NCBI RefSeq assembly: GCF_947488715.1
Contig: NZ_CANLAG010000004.1
Location: forward strand, 186,001 to 250,000
DNA from: an uncultured Tateyamaria sp.
GTDB lineage: Bacteria > Pseudomonadota > Alphaproteobacteria > Rhodobacterales > Rhodobacteraceae
DNA length: 64,000 nt
Direction of reading: 5' to 3'
Both the position numbers and the translations under genes were made by a program. The first letter of the stretch is position 1; each line of letters starts with the position of its first letter. The notes under the pieces are model-generated. The model was not told the origin of the DNA and ran no database searches. It saw only the letters and a list, made by a program, of their open reading frames with translations. Shown piece after piece: positions 17,212 through 25,637 of the stretch.

Positions 17212-18564
17212 ATGGGGCAAGGTGGTATCAAGGTTGCGGCGATGTTCGCCGCTGTCTCGCTCACGGCGGGATGTTTGGGAGAAACGGGCGGCGTTCCGTT
17301 TGTGTCCAAGTTAAGTGGCGGAGCGGATGCGCAGGTGCAGCCCGCAGGGGCCAACGGCACGAAAGTGGCCGCACTGGCGCAGACGCCCACGGCCAATGAC
17401 GAAACTCTGAATGCGGAGAGCGTGGTGATCACGGGCCTGTTGGCGCGTCGATCGGTGTTGCCTGCGGGCAGTGCTTATGACCGGGTCTCGACCGCTGTGC
17501 TGGCCGCGAACGCGCGTGCAGCAGAAACCGAATTGCGTGCCGCACGGCTGCGCGCCCAAGCGGCGTCAAAGAACTGGCTGCCCACGATTGGCCCGCGTAT
17601 CTCGTTGAATTCGCTGGGGGACATCATCACCCAGATCGTCGTGGATCAGGTGATTTTCGACAATGGTCGCAAGAAAGGCGAACGCGCCTTTGCCAAGGCG
17701 GACGTCGAAGTGGCGGCTGTCACGTTGGCCGAAGACACCAATGACCGTGTGGCAACTGGCCTTGGCCTCTACCTCTCCGCCGCCGAAGCGCGCGAGGTTG
17801 GTGCTCTGCACCGCACGACCCTGCGCGAGATGGAGCATTTTGAATACATCATGTCCGAACGGGTGCGTGGCGGCGTGTCCGACATGTCCGACCTGCACGT
17901 GATCCGCCAGAAACTGTCCGAGATCCGCGCCTCCATCGCCGCGAGCGAAGAGACATCGGCCACAGCGATTGCAGAGCTGAACGCCATGGCGGCGCAGCCT
18001 TTGGATGACGTTCGTGGGCTTGAGACATTGGCGATCAGCGCCCAGGCGGCTCAACCGCTGACCGTAACGCGCGCCGACGCCGAAAAAGAGCGCAGCATCG
18101 CGCAGGCCCAGATCGACAGGGCCAGCCAGCTGCCTGGCATCAATGCGCAGGCCACTGTGGGCGAAAACAGTGGCGCAGGCCTGACAGTGGGCGGCGCAAA
18201 CTTTGGCCTTGGCACCGCCGCGCGGCTGAAATCCATCGAGGCCGCCAAAGAGGCGGCGGGTCGTCAGGTGGCGCAGGCCAATGAAGACGCAAACCGCACA
18301 TTGCGCCGCCTTGAGGGCGACGTGACAGCCACTGGTCGTCAGGCCGGCGAGGCGCGCGGATTGACGGCGCAGGCCAAGGCGAACCTCGACCTCTTTCAGG
18401 AACAATACGAGGCCGGACGGCGTCAGGTGATGGATGTGGTGGGGGTCTATGAGACCTTTGCCCAGCGTCAGAACGCCGAAGTGGCCCTGAAATACGAAGC
18501 CCTGCGTTTGCAGGTAGAACTGGCCCGGGTTCAGGGCGTGCTGGCGGATGGAGATCAGATTTGA
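17212..18564 (+). CDS. TolC-family outer-membrane channel, predicted lipoprotein
   Basis: A 450-residue outer-membrane efflux protein of the TolC family, the likely outer-membrane component of the type I exporter. The N-terminus has a signal peptide ending in a lipobox (LTAGC, Cys 21), so the protein may be lipid-anchored, as in the OprM/CusC branch. The rest is rich in heptad-like helices (AARLRAQAASKNW, ALKYEALRLQVELARVQ), as expected for the coiled-coil barrel. AGGA lies just upstream of the ATG. The stop overlaps the TTG start of the next gene, so the two are translationally coupled. Confidence 0.87.
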   Translation: MGQGGIKVAAMFAAVSLTAGCLGETGGVPFVSKLSGGADAQVQPAGANGTKVAALAQTPTANDETLNAESVVITGLLARRSVLPAGSAYDRVSTAVLAANARAAETELRAARLRAQAASKNWLPTIGPRISLNSLGDIITQIVVDQVIFDNGRKKGERAFAKADVEVAAVTLAEDTNDRVATGLGLYLSAAEAREVGALHRTTLREMEHFEYIMSERVRGGVSDMSDLHVIRQKLSEIRASIAASEETSATAIAELNAMAAQPLDDVRGLETLAISAQAAQPLTVTRADAEKERSIAQAQIDRASQLPGINAQATVGENSGAGLTVGGANFGLGTAARLKSIEAAKEAAGRQVAQANEDANRTLRRLEGDVTATGRQAGEARGLTAQAKANLDLFQEQYEAGRRQVMDVVGVYETFAQRQNAEVALKYEALRLQVELARVQGVLADGDQI

Positions 18565-20795
18565 CCGAGCGGCGCCCCTTTACCCTGACGATCACCAACG
18601 GCAACCGCGCCAGCATCAAGGCCGCGCCGACCAAGGAAACACCCAAGGCCGACAACGCCAACCGGTTCGAGGATCGCTTGCGCGCACGCGCCGACCTGTC
18701 GGTGGCACTGGCGGGCATTCTGGGCGTGAACACCGCCCGTACGGATGTCTACGAGGCACTGCGCGGTTCCACATCCCAAGGGGCCAGCGACGCGGTCGAG
18801 GCCGATGCCATTGCAAACGGCCTCAAGGCGGCGGGCCTGATCGCGCAGGTCCGCACCATCGAGGCGCTGACCGCCGATCAGTGGCCCGCGCTGGCCTATA
18901 TGACCAGCGGTCAGGTTGTGCTGGTGCTCGGTCAGACGCGCGGCGATCTGATCATCTATGACAAGACCTGCACCGATAACCGCGCGCAGGTTGCGATGGC
19001 CGAGTTCGCGCCGTTCTTTGCCGGGCTTGTGGTCCGTGCCGAGGCACCTTTGGCGCGCGTGGCCGAAACACACAAGACCGAGGCCAAGCCCGCCCATTGG
19101 TTCTGGGGCCAGTTCTACAATTTCCGCAAGGCACTGGGCGAGATTGCGCTGGGGTCCTTCGTGGCCAACCTGTTGGCCGTGGCCGTCGCGCTGTTCTCGC
19201 TTCAGGTCTATGACCGTGTGATCCCGCACCAGTCCGAGGCGACGCTGTGGGTTCTGGCGGCGGGGGCCTGTCTGGCCCTGCTGCTCGAGGCGTTTATCAA
19301 GATCGCGCGCGCCCGCCTGATGGACGGGGCCGGGCGGCAGATCGAACTGTCGGTGCTGCGCCTGTTGATGAGCCGCGTGATGGGCATGCGGTCCGACCTG
19401 CGCGGCCAGTCGCCGTCCATGACATTCAGTGCGATGCGCGAGTTTGGGTCGGTGCGAGAGTTCTTTACCGCCTCGACAATCGGTACGATTGCCGACATCC
19501 CGTTTATCTTTGTCTTTCTCCTGCTGGTGGCGTCCATCGCCGGGCCGGTGGTCTGGGTGCTGATCCTGGGCGGTGTGCTGATGGTGGTGCCGGGGTTCTT
19601 TATGCAGAAACGCATGTTGCGCCTGACGCAGGAAACCCAAGGGGCTTCCGCCAAATCCTCGCGCCTGCTGCACGAGGCGATCTTTGAACGCGACACGGTG
19701 AAAACCCAGCGCGCCGAAGACCGCGTGATGCGCATCTGGCAGGAGTTGACCACGCTGAGTGCTATGAAATCCTCCGAGCAACGTCGTCTGGCCTCTGCGC
19801 TCACGTTCTGGAGCCAGGGCATGCAGCAAATGACCTATGTGGCCGCTGTGATTGCGGGTACGTACCTGGTCTTTGCCGGTCAGTTCACTGTGGGTTCGAT
19901 CATCGCTGTGGGCATCTTGACCAGCCGCACACTGGCGCCGCTGACACAACTGGCGGGCACCATGGCGCGCTGGGGCAACGTCAAGGCTGCGCTTGACGGG
20001 CTCGATGCCATCGCTGACGCCCCGCAGGACACGGATGAAAGCCGCACTTACCTGCGCCGCGAGACGCTCAAGGGGCATTTCGAGCTGCGCGAGGTCCAGT
20101 TCCAATATGAGGACGATGGCGCGCCGACGCTGGACATTCCGGGTGTGCAGATCATGCCGGGCCAACGCGTGGCCGTTCTGGGATCGAACGGGGCGGGCAA
20201 GTCGTCGCTGCTGAAAATCCTGTCAGGCGTCTATGCGCCGACCAAGGGCCGGGTGCTGATTGACGGCACCGACATGAGCCAGATCGAACCCCGCGACCTG
20301 CGCCGGTTGATCGGCTATCTGGGGCAGGACGTGCGGCTGTTTTCGGGCACATTGCGCGACAACCTGAACCTGACCATGCTGGAGCGCGACGATGATCGAC
20401 TCTATGCCGCGCTGGATTTCGCGGGCCTTGGCCCCTTTGTCAAAGGGCACCACAAGGGGCTGGATCTGGACATTCTGGATGGCGGCCAGGGCCTGAGCAT
20501 CGGGCAGCGGCAGTCGATTGGCTGGGCGCGGCTGTGGTTGCAGGACCCGCAGGTGTGCCTGCTGGATGAGCCGACCGCGGCGCTGGATCAGACGCTTGAG
20601 ACGACGCTGGTCAGCCGGTTGGAGACATGGATGGAGGGCCGTACGGCCATCATCGCCACGCACCGTGTGCCGATCCTGTCGCTGACCAACCGCACGCTGA
20701 TCCTGCAAAACGGACGGATGACGATTGACGGACCGCGCGACGAGGTGCTGGCCCATATCGGCAAGGCTGTGCCGCTGAAAGGAAAGATCGCATGA
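18561..20795 (+). CDS. type I secretion ABC transporter, LssB/LapB family permease-ATPase
   Basis: A 744-residue inner-membrane exporter. Residues 1-150 form a probable degenerate, non-peptidase C39-like domain; the catalytic Cys expected near the N-terminus is not seen. About five or six membrane segments follow (180-460), then one ATPase domain with Walker A GSNGAGKSS, signature LSIGQRQSIG and Walker B VCLLDEPTAALD. The start is TTG at 18561, overlapping the TolC-gene stop as TTGA, with GGAG upstream. LapB/LssB proteins export giant adhesins, so the BapA-like protein encoded two genes upstream is the obvious cargo. The overlap ATGA at 20792 couples it to the HlyD-type gene. Confidence 0.92.
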   Translation: MTERRPFTLTITNGNRASIKAAPTKETPKADNANRFEDRLRARADLSVALAGILGVNTARTDVYEALRGSTSQGASDAVEADAIANGLKAAGLIAQVRTIEALTADQWPALAYMTSGQVVLVLGQTRGDLIIYDKTCTDNRAQVAMAEFAPFFAGLVVRAEAPLARVAETHKTEAKPAHWFWGQFYNFRKALGEIALGSFVANLLAVAVALFSLQVYDRVIPHQSEATLWVLAAGACLALLLEAFIKIARARLMDGAGRQIELSVLRLLMSRVMGMRSDLRGQSPSMTFSAMREFGSVREFFTASTIGTIADIPFIFVFLLLVASIAGPVVWVLILGGVLMVVPGFFMQKRMLRLTQETQGASAKSSRLLHEAIFERDTVKTQRAEDRVMRIWQELTTLSAMKSSEQRRLASALTFWSQGMQQMTYVAAVIAGTYLVFAGQFTVGSIIAVGILTSRTLAPLTQLAGTMARWGNVKAALDGLDAIADAPQDTDESRTYLRRETLKGHFELREVQFQYEDDGAPTLDIPGVQIMPGQRVAVLGSNGAGKSSLLKILSGVYAPTKGRVLIDGTDMSQIEPRDLRRLIGYLGQDVRLFSGTLRDNLNLTMLERDDDRLYAALDFAGLGPFVKGHHKGLDLDILDGGQGLSIGQRQSIGWARLWLQDPQVCLLDEPTAALDQTLETTLVSRLETWMEGRTAIIATHRVPILSLTNRTLILQNGRMTIDGPRDEVLAHIGKAVPLKGKIA

Positions 20796-21985
20796 GTGCC
20801 GCACCTACCAATGTGCCGACGCATCTGAGCGACCAACTGGGCACCGAGATGCGGGGGCCGTCGCTGGTCATCTGGCTGAGCGGTGCGGCAGTGCTGGTGT
20901 TTGTGCTGTGGGCGGCCTTCGCCTGGGTGGACGAGATCGTGCGCGGATCGGGCGAGATGATCTCATCCTCGCGCCCGCAGATCATCCAGAACCTCGAAGG
21001 TGGCATTCTGGCTGAACTGGCCGTGGCGGAGGGTGACGTGGTGGAGACGGGAGACGTATTGGCGCGCCTGCAAGGCACCCAGTTCCAGAGCCAAGCGGAC
21101 GACCTTCAGGACCAGATCACCGCGCTGGCGGTGCGTCAGCTGCGGCTTGAGGCAGAACTGGCGGGGCAGTTCGATTTTGTGGTGCCGGGCGCGCTTGAGG
21201 CGCGGATGCCGGGCCTTGTCGCCAGTGAACGCGCGCTGTTGCAGGCGCGCCAGACTGATTTCCTGAGCCGCCGTGAGGGTGCGCAGCGGGTGCTGGATCA
21301 GGCGGAGAAGGAAAAGGCACTGCTGGAAGATCTGCTGGATCGCAAGATCGTGGCGCTGATCGAGGTGACGCGGGCGCGTAAGGCCCATGCGGATGCGCGG
21401 ATCAAGCTGGACGAGATCATGACCCAGACCGAGCTGGAGCGGGCGCAGACCTATTCCGACACGCTCAAGGAGTTGGGCACGCTGCGCCAGACCTATAAGT
21501 CTGCGCAGGACCAGTTGAACCGGACGGTTCTGGTCAGCCCGATGCGCGGTATCGTGAACAATCTGAGCGTGACGACCATCGGTGGCGTGGTGCGGCCCGG
21601 TGAAGAGATCCTGCAGATCATCCCGCTGGACGAAGAGCTGTTTGTCGAGGCGCGCGTGGCGCCCAAGGACATCGCAGGAGTGCGGCCGGGGCAGGAGGCG
21701 ACGATCAAGCTGAATGCCTATGACTACACCATCTATGGGGCGCTGAAGGGTGAAGTAAAGCTGATCTCGGCCGATACGTTCAAGGACGAGCGCAAGCCTG
21801 ATGGCGATGCGCATTACAAGGTGACAGTGCGCGTGGATATGGATGCATTGACCGATCGCCAGCGTGGGATTTCCATGCGTCCGGGCATGCAGGCGGAGGT
21901 CGAGTTGCACACGGGCGCTAAAACCGTGCTGCAATACCTGATGAAACCGCTCTATAAATCGCGCGAGGCGTTCCGCGAGCCGTAG
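20792..21985 (+). CDS. type I secretion periplasmic adaptor, HlyD/LapC family
   Basis: A 397-residue membrane-fusion protein that bridges the inner-membrane ABC exporter and the TolC channel. It has one N-terminal membrane anchor (about residues 27-48), a lipoyl-like half motif (QNLEGGILAELAVAEGDVV, about 69-87), a long coiled-coil hairpin (100-240) and the second lipoyl half plus beta-barrel (LVSPMRGIVNNLSVTTIGGVV onwards). It ends with a short cytoplasm-independent tail. It overlaps the exporter gene by four nt and is the last gene of the locus, followed at once by a hairpin terminator. Confidence 0.93.
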   Translation: MSAAPTNVPTHLSDQLGTEMRGPSLVIWLSGAAVLVFVLWAAFAWVDEIVRGSGEMISSSRPQIIQNLEGGILAELAVAEGDVVETGDVLARLQGTQFQSQADDLQDQITALAVRQLRLEAELAGQFDFVVPGALEARMPGLVASERALLQARQTDFLSRREGAQRVLDQAEKEKALLEDLLDRKIVALIEVTRARKAHADARIKLDEIMTQTELERAQTYSDTLKELGTLRQTYKSAQDQLNRTVLVSPMRGIVNNLSVTTIGGVVRPGEEILQIIPLDEELFVEARVAPKDIAGVRPGQEATIKLNAYDYTIYGALKGEVKLISADTFKDERKPDGDAHYKVTVRVDMDALTDRQRGISMRPGMQAEVELHTGAKTVLQYLMKPLYKSREAFREP

Positions 21986-22042
21986 GGACGGGGCTGGTCT
22001 GTTTTGCGCCCTGCGGCGCAAAAGGCGCCCACCCGCCGACCC
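21985..22042. terminator. bidirectional hairpin terminator (repeat family copy B)
   Basis: The core TTTTGCGCC-CTGC-GGCGCAAAA is a perfect 9-bp stem, extended outward by GGGACGG and CCGACCC with mismatches. It lies between convergent genes (HlyD-type gene on plus, dtd on minus) and can serve both. Confidence 0.65.
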
Positions 22043-22049
22043 TTCGTTG

Positions 22050-22496
22050 TCACTTGTGTTCGGTGTCGAGCCAGATCGTGACAGGGCCGTCGTTGACGAG
22101 GCTGACGGCCATGTCTGCACCAAAGACACCGGTTTGTGTATCGATCCCCAGATCGCGCAGGGCTTGCGCAAAGTGGAGATACAGTGCCTCGGCCTCTTGT
22201 GGGTTAGCGGCGTTGGAAAAGCCGGGCCTGTTGCCGCGTGATGTGTCGGCGGCGAGGGTGAATTGGCTGACCACAAGTGCAGCACCGCCCGTTTGCAGAA
22301 CGGACAGGTTCATGCGGCCCGCCTCATCCTTGAACAGTCGGATTTTGGACAGTTTGGTGGCCAGTGTGGACGCGGTATCCGGGGTGTCACCGGGCATGGC
22401 ACAGACGAGAGTCAGCAGGCCCGGCCCACATGCGCCGACTGTCTTTCCATCGACCTGCACTTGCGCTTCGGTGACCCGTTGCACCAGCGCTCTCAT
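22050..22496 (-). CDS. dtd: D-aminoacyl-tRNA deacylase
   Basis: A 148-residue enzyme that removes D-amino acids mischarged on tRNA, protecting translation. It matches the full-length family: MRALVQRV at the start, the conserved SQFTLAAD segment (about residues 77-84) and the cross-subunit NDGPVTI motif near the end (about 134-140). It is the last gene of a chain of four-nt overlaps (ATGA) running from 24704, so it is probably co-translated with the nitroreductase. Confidence 0.95.
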   Translation of the reverse strand: MRALVQRVTEAQVQVDGKTVGACGPGLLTLVCAMPGDTPDTASTLATKLSKIRLFKDEAGRMNLSVLQTGGAALVVSQFTLAADTSRGNRPGFSNAANPQEAEALYLHFAQALRDLGIDTQTGVFGADMAVSLVNDGPVTIWLDTEHK

Positions 22497-23167
22497 CTCT
22501 TGCGCCAGTCGATGATGTCGTCAGCGGTGGCACGGTCGGTGCGAAAGCCATTGGCCGGGTGGTCGGCATCGGCATAGCCAAAAGAAATGGCGCAGAGGAT
22601 CAGGCGGTCTTGGGCGATGTCGAAATGCTGGCGCACAAAGGGGGCTTGCGCCGCGATGGCCGCCTGCGGGATGGTGGCCACGCCAAGGGCTTGTGCCGCG
22701 AGGCAAAAGGCCGTGACAAAGCCGCCTGTGTCCATTGCGCCGTAGGGCCCCAATGCCTGAGGCGCAGTTACGATGGCCACATGGGGCGCGCCAAACAGGT
22801 TGTAGTTTTCCATCATCTGCCCGGCGGATGCCACGCGGTCACCTTTTTCGATGCTCACCGCGTCATACAGCTGGAACCCGCAGGCGCGGCGGCGGTCGCC
22901 GTAGACGCCGGGATAGCTCTCGGGCCAGGGCAAGTCGGGGGCAGGGGCGGTGGATTGGGCGCTGTCATATAGCGCTGCGCGGAACCGTTCGGTGGCAGCG
23001 CCGCTGGTGAGGATCAGTTGCCAGGGCTGCGCGTTGCACCAGCTTGGCACATGGCGGGCGGCGTCAACGATGCGCGTGATCGTATCGGCGTCCACCGGGT
23101 CCGGCCGAAAGGCGCGGCACGAGAACCGGGCACGCAACGTGTCATAGAGCGTGTCATATGCAGTCAT
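22493..23167 (-). CDS. nitroreductase family protein
   Basis: A 224-residue flavoprotein oxidoreductase. The N-terminal [13 protein letters not shown] and [13 protein letters not shown] segments match the FMN-binding part of the nitroreductase family. The C-terminal [20 protein letters not shown] matches the usual LxxGYP/D region, and DDIIDWRK ends the protein. The start at 23167 overlaps the upstream stop as ATGA; a longer reading starting at 23251 would run into the upstream gene and is less likely. Its substrate (nitro compound, quinone or dehalogenation target) is unknown. Confidence 0.88.
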   Translation of the reverse strand: MTAYDTLYDTLRARFSCRAFRPDPVDADTITRIVDAARHVPSWCNAQPWQLILTSGAATERFRAALYDSAQSTAPAPDLPWPESYPGVYGDRRRACGFQLYDAVSIEKGDRVASAGQMMENYNLFGAPHVAIVTAPQALGPYGAMDTGGFVTAFCLAAQALGVATIPQAAIAAQAPFVRQHFDIAQDRLILCAISFGYADADHPANGFRTDRATADDIIDWRKR

Positions 23168-24285
23168 TGCTGTGTCGCCACAACAAAGCCAATCGCTGCC
23201 GCAACAATCAGGCCCAGCACCACCGCAATGGCAATCTTGACTGCGGACCATGGGCGTTCGCCCTGCACGCGGCCGGTGCGTCCATTCACGACAAAGCGAT
23301 AGGTTTCACCGCGGTATTTGTACGCCGCGAGCCACACGGGCAGCAGCACGTGTTTGAACGTGATGGCGCCCAGTTTGGTGTCGACCGAGTGGATCCGCTG
23401 GCGGTCGCCGCCAATGTCGAACTTGATGTCGCGGGCGATGATGCGGTCCATATGCGCGCGCGCCTCTTCAAAGCCGGTCTCGAGTTCGACGCCGTATCCT
23501 TCGGCGCGAAAGCCTGCGAGAAATTCGGGTGTGTAGGGCTCAAGCGCACTCAGATCCCAGGGTTCCAACGCGTCAGTGAACCGCTTGGGCAGGGATTTTG
23601 AGGCCAAAACAAGGACGTCGTCGAAAAAGCGGGCGACCTTGCCACGTGCTGGGCGCCAGCGGACCTTGGCCACGCGGACCTGTTCGCGTTTGCCGTCGCG
23701 CATCACGGTGCGGGTTTCATAGTAGACGGTACCACGCTCACCCGAATATGCGCTGCGTGTGTCGGCGTCGAAGGTCCAGTAGGGGACGTATATCCCCTGC
23801 ATCGCGCGCCCCTTGCGGGCATAGTCCTGCAGACCGGACGGGGCGAACCACAATCCGCCCAGCCAGTCGGTCATGGCAGAGCGCGCAGCCTCTTGCGTGA
23901 GGGCAAAGGGCAGGACCCCACGCGGTTTGATATGCCGATGCGCGCCGGTGTCGGTCACGACAGGTGTGGCGCAGAACGGGCACTCGGTGGCGTGGATGTC
24001 GGCGTCAAACTCGACCTGCGCTGCACAATTGGGGCAGGTCGAAACGCGGGTTTCCTCGATCTCGGCGGCGGGCAGGTCCGCGGTGAGGGCCGCGCGGTAG
24101 TCCAGCTCTGCGATCGGCGCAATCGCGGCACCCTGCATCCCGTCAATGGCGCTGGTGTTGCCGCAGTGATCGCACGTCAGCGTGCCGGCAGCGGGGTCAA
24201 ACCGGAAATCCGCCCCGCAATTGTCACAGGGAAAGCGGTGGTCGGCCTCGTCCTGCGGGCCGGTAAGGTCGGGCAAATCGGTCAT
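23164..24285 (-). CDS. double zinc-ribbon, C-terminally membrane-anchored protein
   Basis: A 373-residue protein often labelled TFIIB-type zinc ribbon or mis-named primosomal protein N'. Two treble-clef ribbons are visible: CDNCG...CDHCG (about residues 20-41) and CPNC...CPFC (about 79-105). A beta-rich middle region with several Trp and Tyr (YVPYWTFDADTRSAYSGERG) follows, and one hydrophobic segment lies at the C-terminus (IAIAVVLGLIVAAAIGFVV). There are no helicase motifs, so a helicase label would be wrong. The start at 24285 overlaps the preceding stop by four nt. Relatives are often seen beside SPFH proteins (general knowledge), and an SPFH gene lies 1.3 kb upstream here. Confidence 0.75.
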   Translation of the reverse strand: MTDLPDLTGPQDEADHRFPCDNCGADFRFDPAAGTLTCDHCGNTSAIDGMQGAAIAPIAELDYRAALTADLPAAEIEETRVSTCPNCAAQVEFDADIHATECPFCATPVVTDTGAHRHIKPRGVLPFALTQEAARSAMTDWLGGLWFAPSGLQDYARKGRAMQGIYVPYWTFDADTRSAYSGERGTVYYETRTVMRDGKREQVRVAKVRWRPARGKVARFFDDVLVLASKSLPKRFTDALEPWDLSALEPYTPEFLAGFRAEGYGVELETGFEEARAHMDRIIARDIKFDIGGDRQRIHSVDTKLGAITFKHVLLPVWLAAYKYRGETYRFVVNGRTGRVQGERPWSAVKIAIAVVLGLIVAAAIGFVVATQQ

Positions 24286-24704
24286 AGGCTTCCGTGCATG
24301 ATTTTGGGCGTGATCCGGCGCAGCGCGCCGTCCCCCAGCGCGGTGTGTCGCCACAGGTGGAAAATGGCGTGCAATGACGATGCTGACAACAGGTAAAAGT
24401 GCAGTTCCGGCAGGCTTGGGCCGGTCCATGCACCGCCCGAGGTCACCCATATCGTGATGGTCGCCGTGACCCCCAGTGCAACATACATCGCGCGCGACAT
24501 CCAGGGGTGCGCGCGCCGCAAACCGCCGGTCAGTGCAGGGCCGGGGCCGTTCATCAGGCCGCGCACTGCCGCCAAGGTGCACATGCCCAATCCGGTCACG
24601 CCAAATGCCGAGGCCAGCACCGGCAGCGGGCCACCCGCAACCAGCAATATCAGCAAAACAAAGGTCAGCCAGTGCAGCGTGATGGTGGCGGAGCGTCGTG
24701 TCAT
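24282..24704 (-). CDS. cytochrome b561-like membrane protein
   Basis: A 140-residue protein with about four hydrophobic segments (LHWLTFVLLILLVAGG, a middle pair, then HFYLLSASSLHAIFHLWRH). The His residues at the start of segment 1 and in the last segment (H-x6-H) resemble the haem ligands of b561-type cytochromes, so an electron-transfer role at the inner membrane is inferred. The ATG at 24704 (MTRRSATITLHW) gives the usual short N-terminus; 24740 is an in-frame alternative. It overlaps the zinc-ribbon gene by four nt. Confidence 0.65.
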   Translation of the reverse strand: MTRRSATITLHWLTFVLLILLVAGGPLPVLASAFGVTGLGMCTLAAVRGLMNGPGPALTGGLRRAHPWMSRAMYVALGVTATITIWVTSGGAWTGPSLPELHFYLLSASSLHAIFHLWRHTALGDGALRRITPKIMHGSL

Positions 24705-24746
24705 AGCACGTATTGGTGCGCCATGCGCGCTGGCTGTCAACCCGCG

Positions 24747-25538
24747 CTAAAGGTCCGCATAGCTGATCAATTCGATGCCCAGCGCCTCAATCCGCTCTTT
24801 CACGGCCCTGTCCGTCAACACCTGAAGGCAGGTGGTCCGGTCCGCCAATACGTCGCGGTATCCAGCGTGGCCCGTCGCGGCAAGCTCGGGTGAGGCGACG
24901 GCCGGGTGGTCGATAAAGACGTATGTGCCGGGGGTCAGCGCCTCTAGTTGAGCGAGAAAGGCGTGGACACGTGCATCCGTTTCGCGGGGTTGCGGTGGAT
25001 AGCCCTGAAACCGCGGTAGCCCATAACCAAAAGCATCATCGCGCAACCCATATTTCGCACATAGCTCGGCGATGACACTGCCCAATCGCGGGTCCAACAG
25101 TTTGAAATGTTGGGTCATGTGACAACTGATATGCGTTGCGTTGCGGAACATCCGGCGACCCAGCTCAATCTGCGCCACGCACTCCGCCGCGATCTCTTCG
25201 AAGGACCAGTCGTGATGGGCAAGACAGGGCCGCGCATCGCCGTCGCGCGGCATGAGCAACGGTAGAAAATAGCCGTCAGCATCCACGAGGCTGGGCGCAT
25301 GGGTCAGGGGCCGCCAACGAACAGCGTCCCACTCGCTTGTCAGAGTGAGGTGAATGCCCACGTCAATGTCGGGACAGGCGTTCAACACCCGCCCGGCATG
25401 TGTGACCCAGGGGCCGGGGATCATCACTTCGACGCTGCGGGCAATGCCATCCCTGCAGGCTTGCATACAGCCAATGTTCGACGACCAGCTTGCCCCCGCA
25501 TCATCGGCGCGCACCAGCAATCGCACAGCTTCTGTCAT
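24747..25538 (-). CDS. ChbG/HpnK (YdjC) family carbohydrate deacetylase
   Basis: A 263-residue protein beginning RLLVRADDAGASWSSN, the YdjC motif whose Asp pair binds the catalytic metal. It continues with DIDVGIHLTLTSEWD and the His ligands in ISCHMTQHFKLLD. Family members remove N- or O-acetyl groups from sugars such as chitooligosaccharides or hopanoid intermediates. No signal peptide is visible. It lies between the SPFH gene (99 nt) and the b561-like gene (within 50 nt) on the same strand, so it may be part of the same long transcript. Substrate unknown. Confidence 0.85.
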   Translation of the reverse strand: MTEAVRLLVRADDAGASWSSNIGCMQACRDGIARSVEVMIPGPWVTHAGRVLNACPDIDVGIHLTLTSEWDAVRWRPLTHAPSLVDADGYFLPLLMPRDGDARPCLAHHDWSFEEIAAECVAQIELGRRMFRNATHISCHMTQHFKLLDPRLGSVIAELCAKYGLRDDAFGYGLPRFQGYPPQPRETDARVHAFLAQLEALTPGTYVFIDHPAVASPELAATGHAGYRDVLADRTTCLQVLTDRAVKERIEALGIELISYADL

Positions 25539-25582
25539 GGCCGTCTCCGTAAACCTGTCCTCAGGTCACAACCATGGCAGAA

Positions 25583-25612
25583 CACCTGCACCCGCGCATC
25601 CCTGCGCAGGTG
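25583..25612 (-). other. hairpin downstream of the SPFH gene
   Basis: CACCTGC (25583-25589) and GCAGGTG (25606-25612) form a 7-bp stem with a 16-nt loop containing a further GCGC element. There is no T-tract, so it is more likely an mRNA-processing or partial attenuation structure than a full terminator. Confidence 0.4.
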
Positions 25613-25637
25613 CCATAAACCGTCGCAGGCCTATTGG

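Noticed and set aside
18555-20165. A 536-codon minus-strand frame
   Set aside because: Antisense to the type I exporter gene; no ribosome site and no family features.
23164-24582. Helicase (primosomal protein N') label for the zinc-ribbon protein
   Set aside because: Only the Cys ribbons resemble PriA; there are no Walker or helicase motifs and the C-terminus is a membrane segment.
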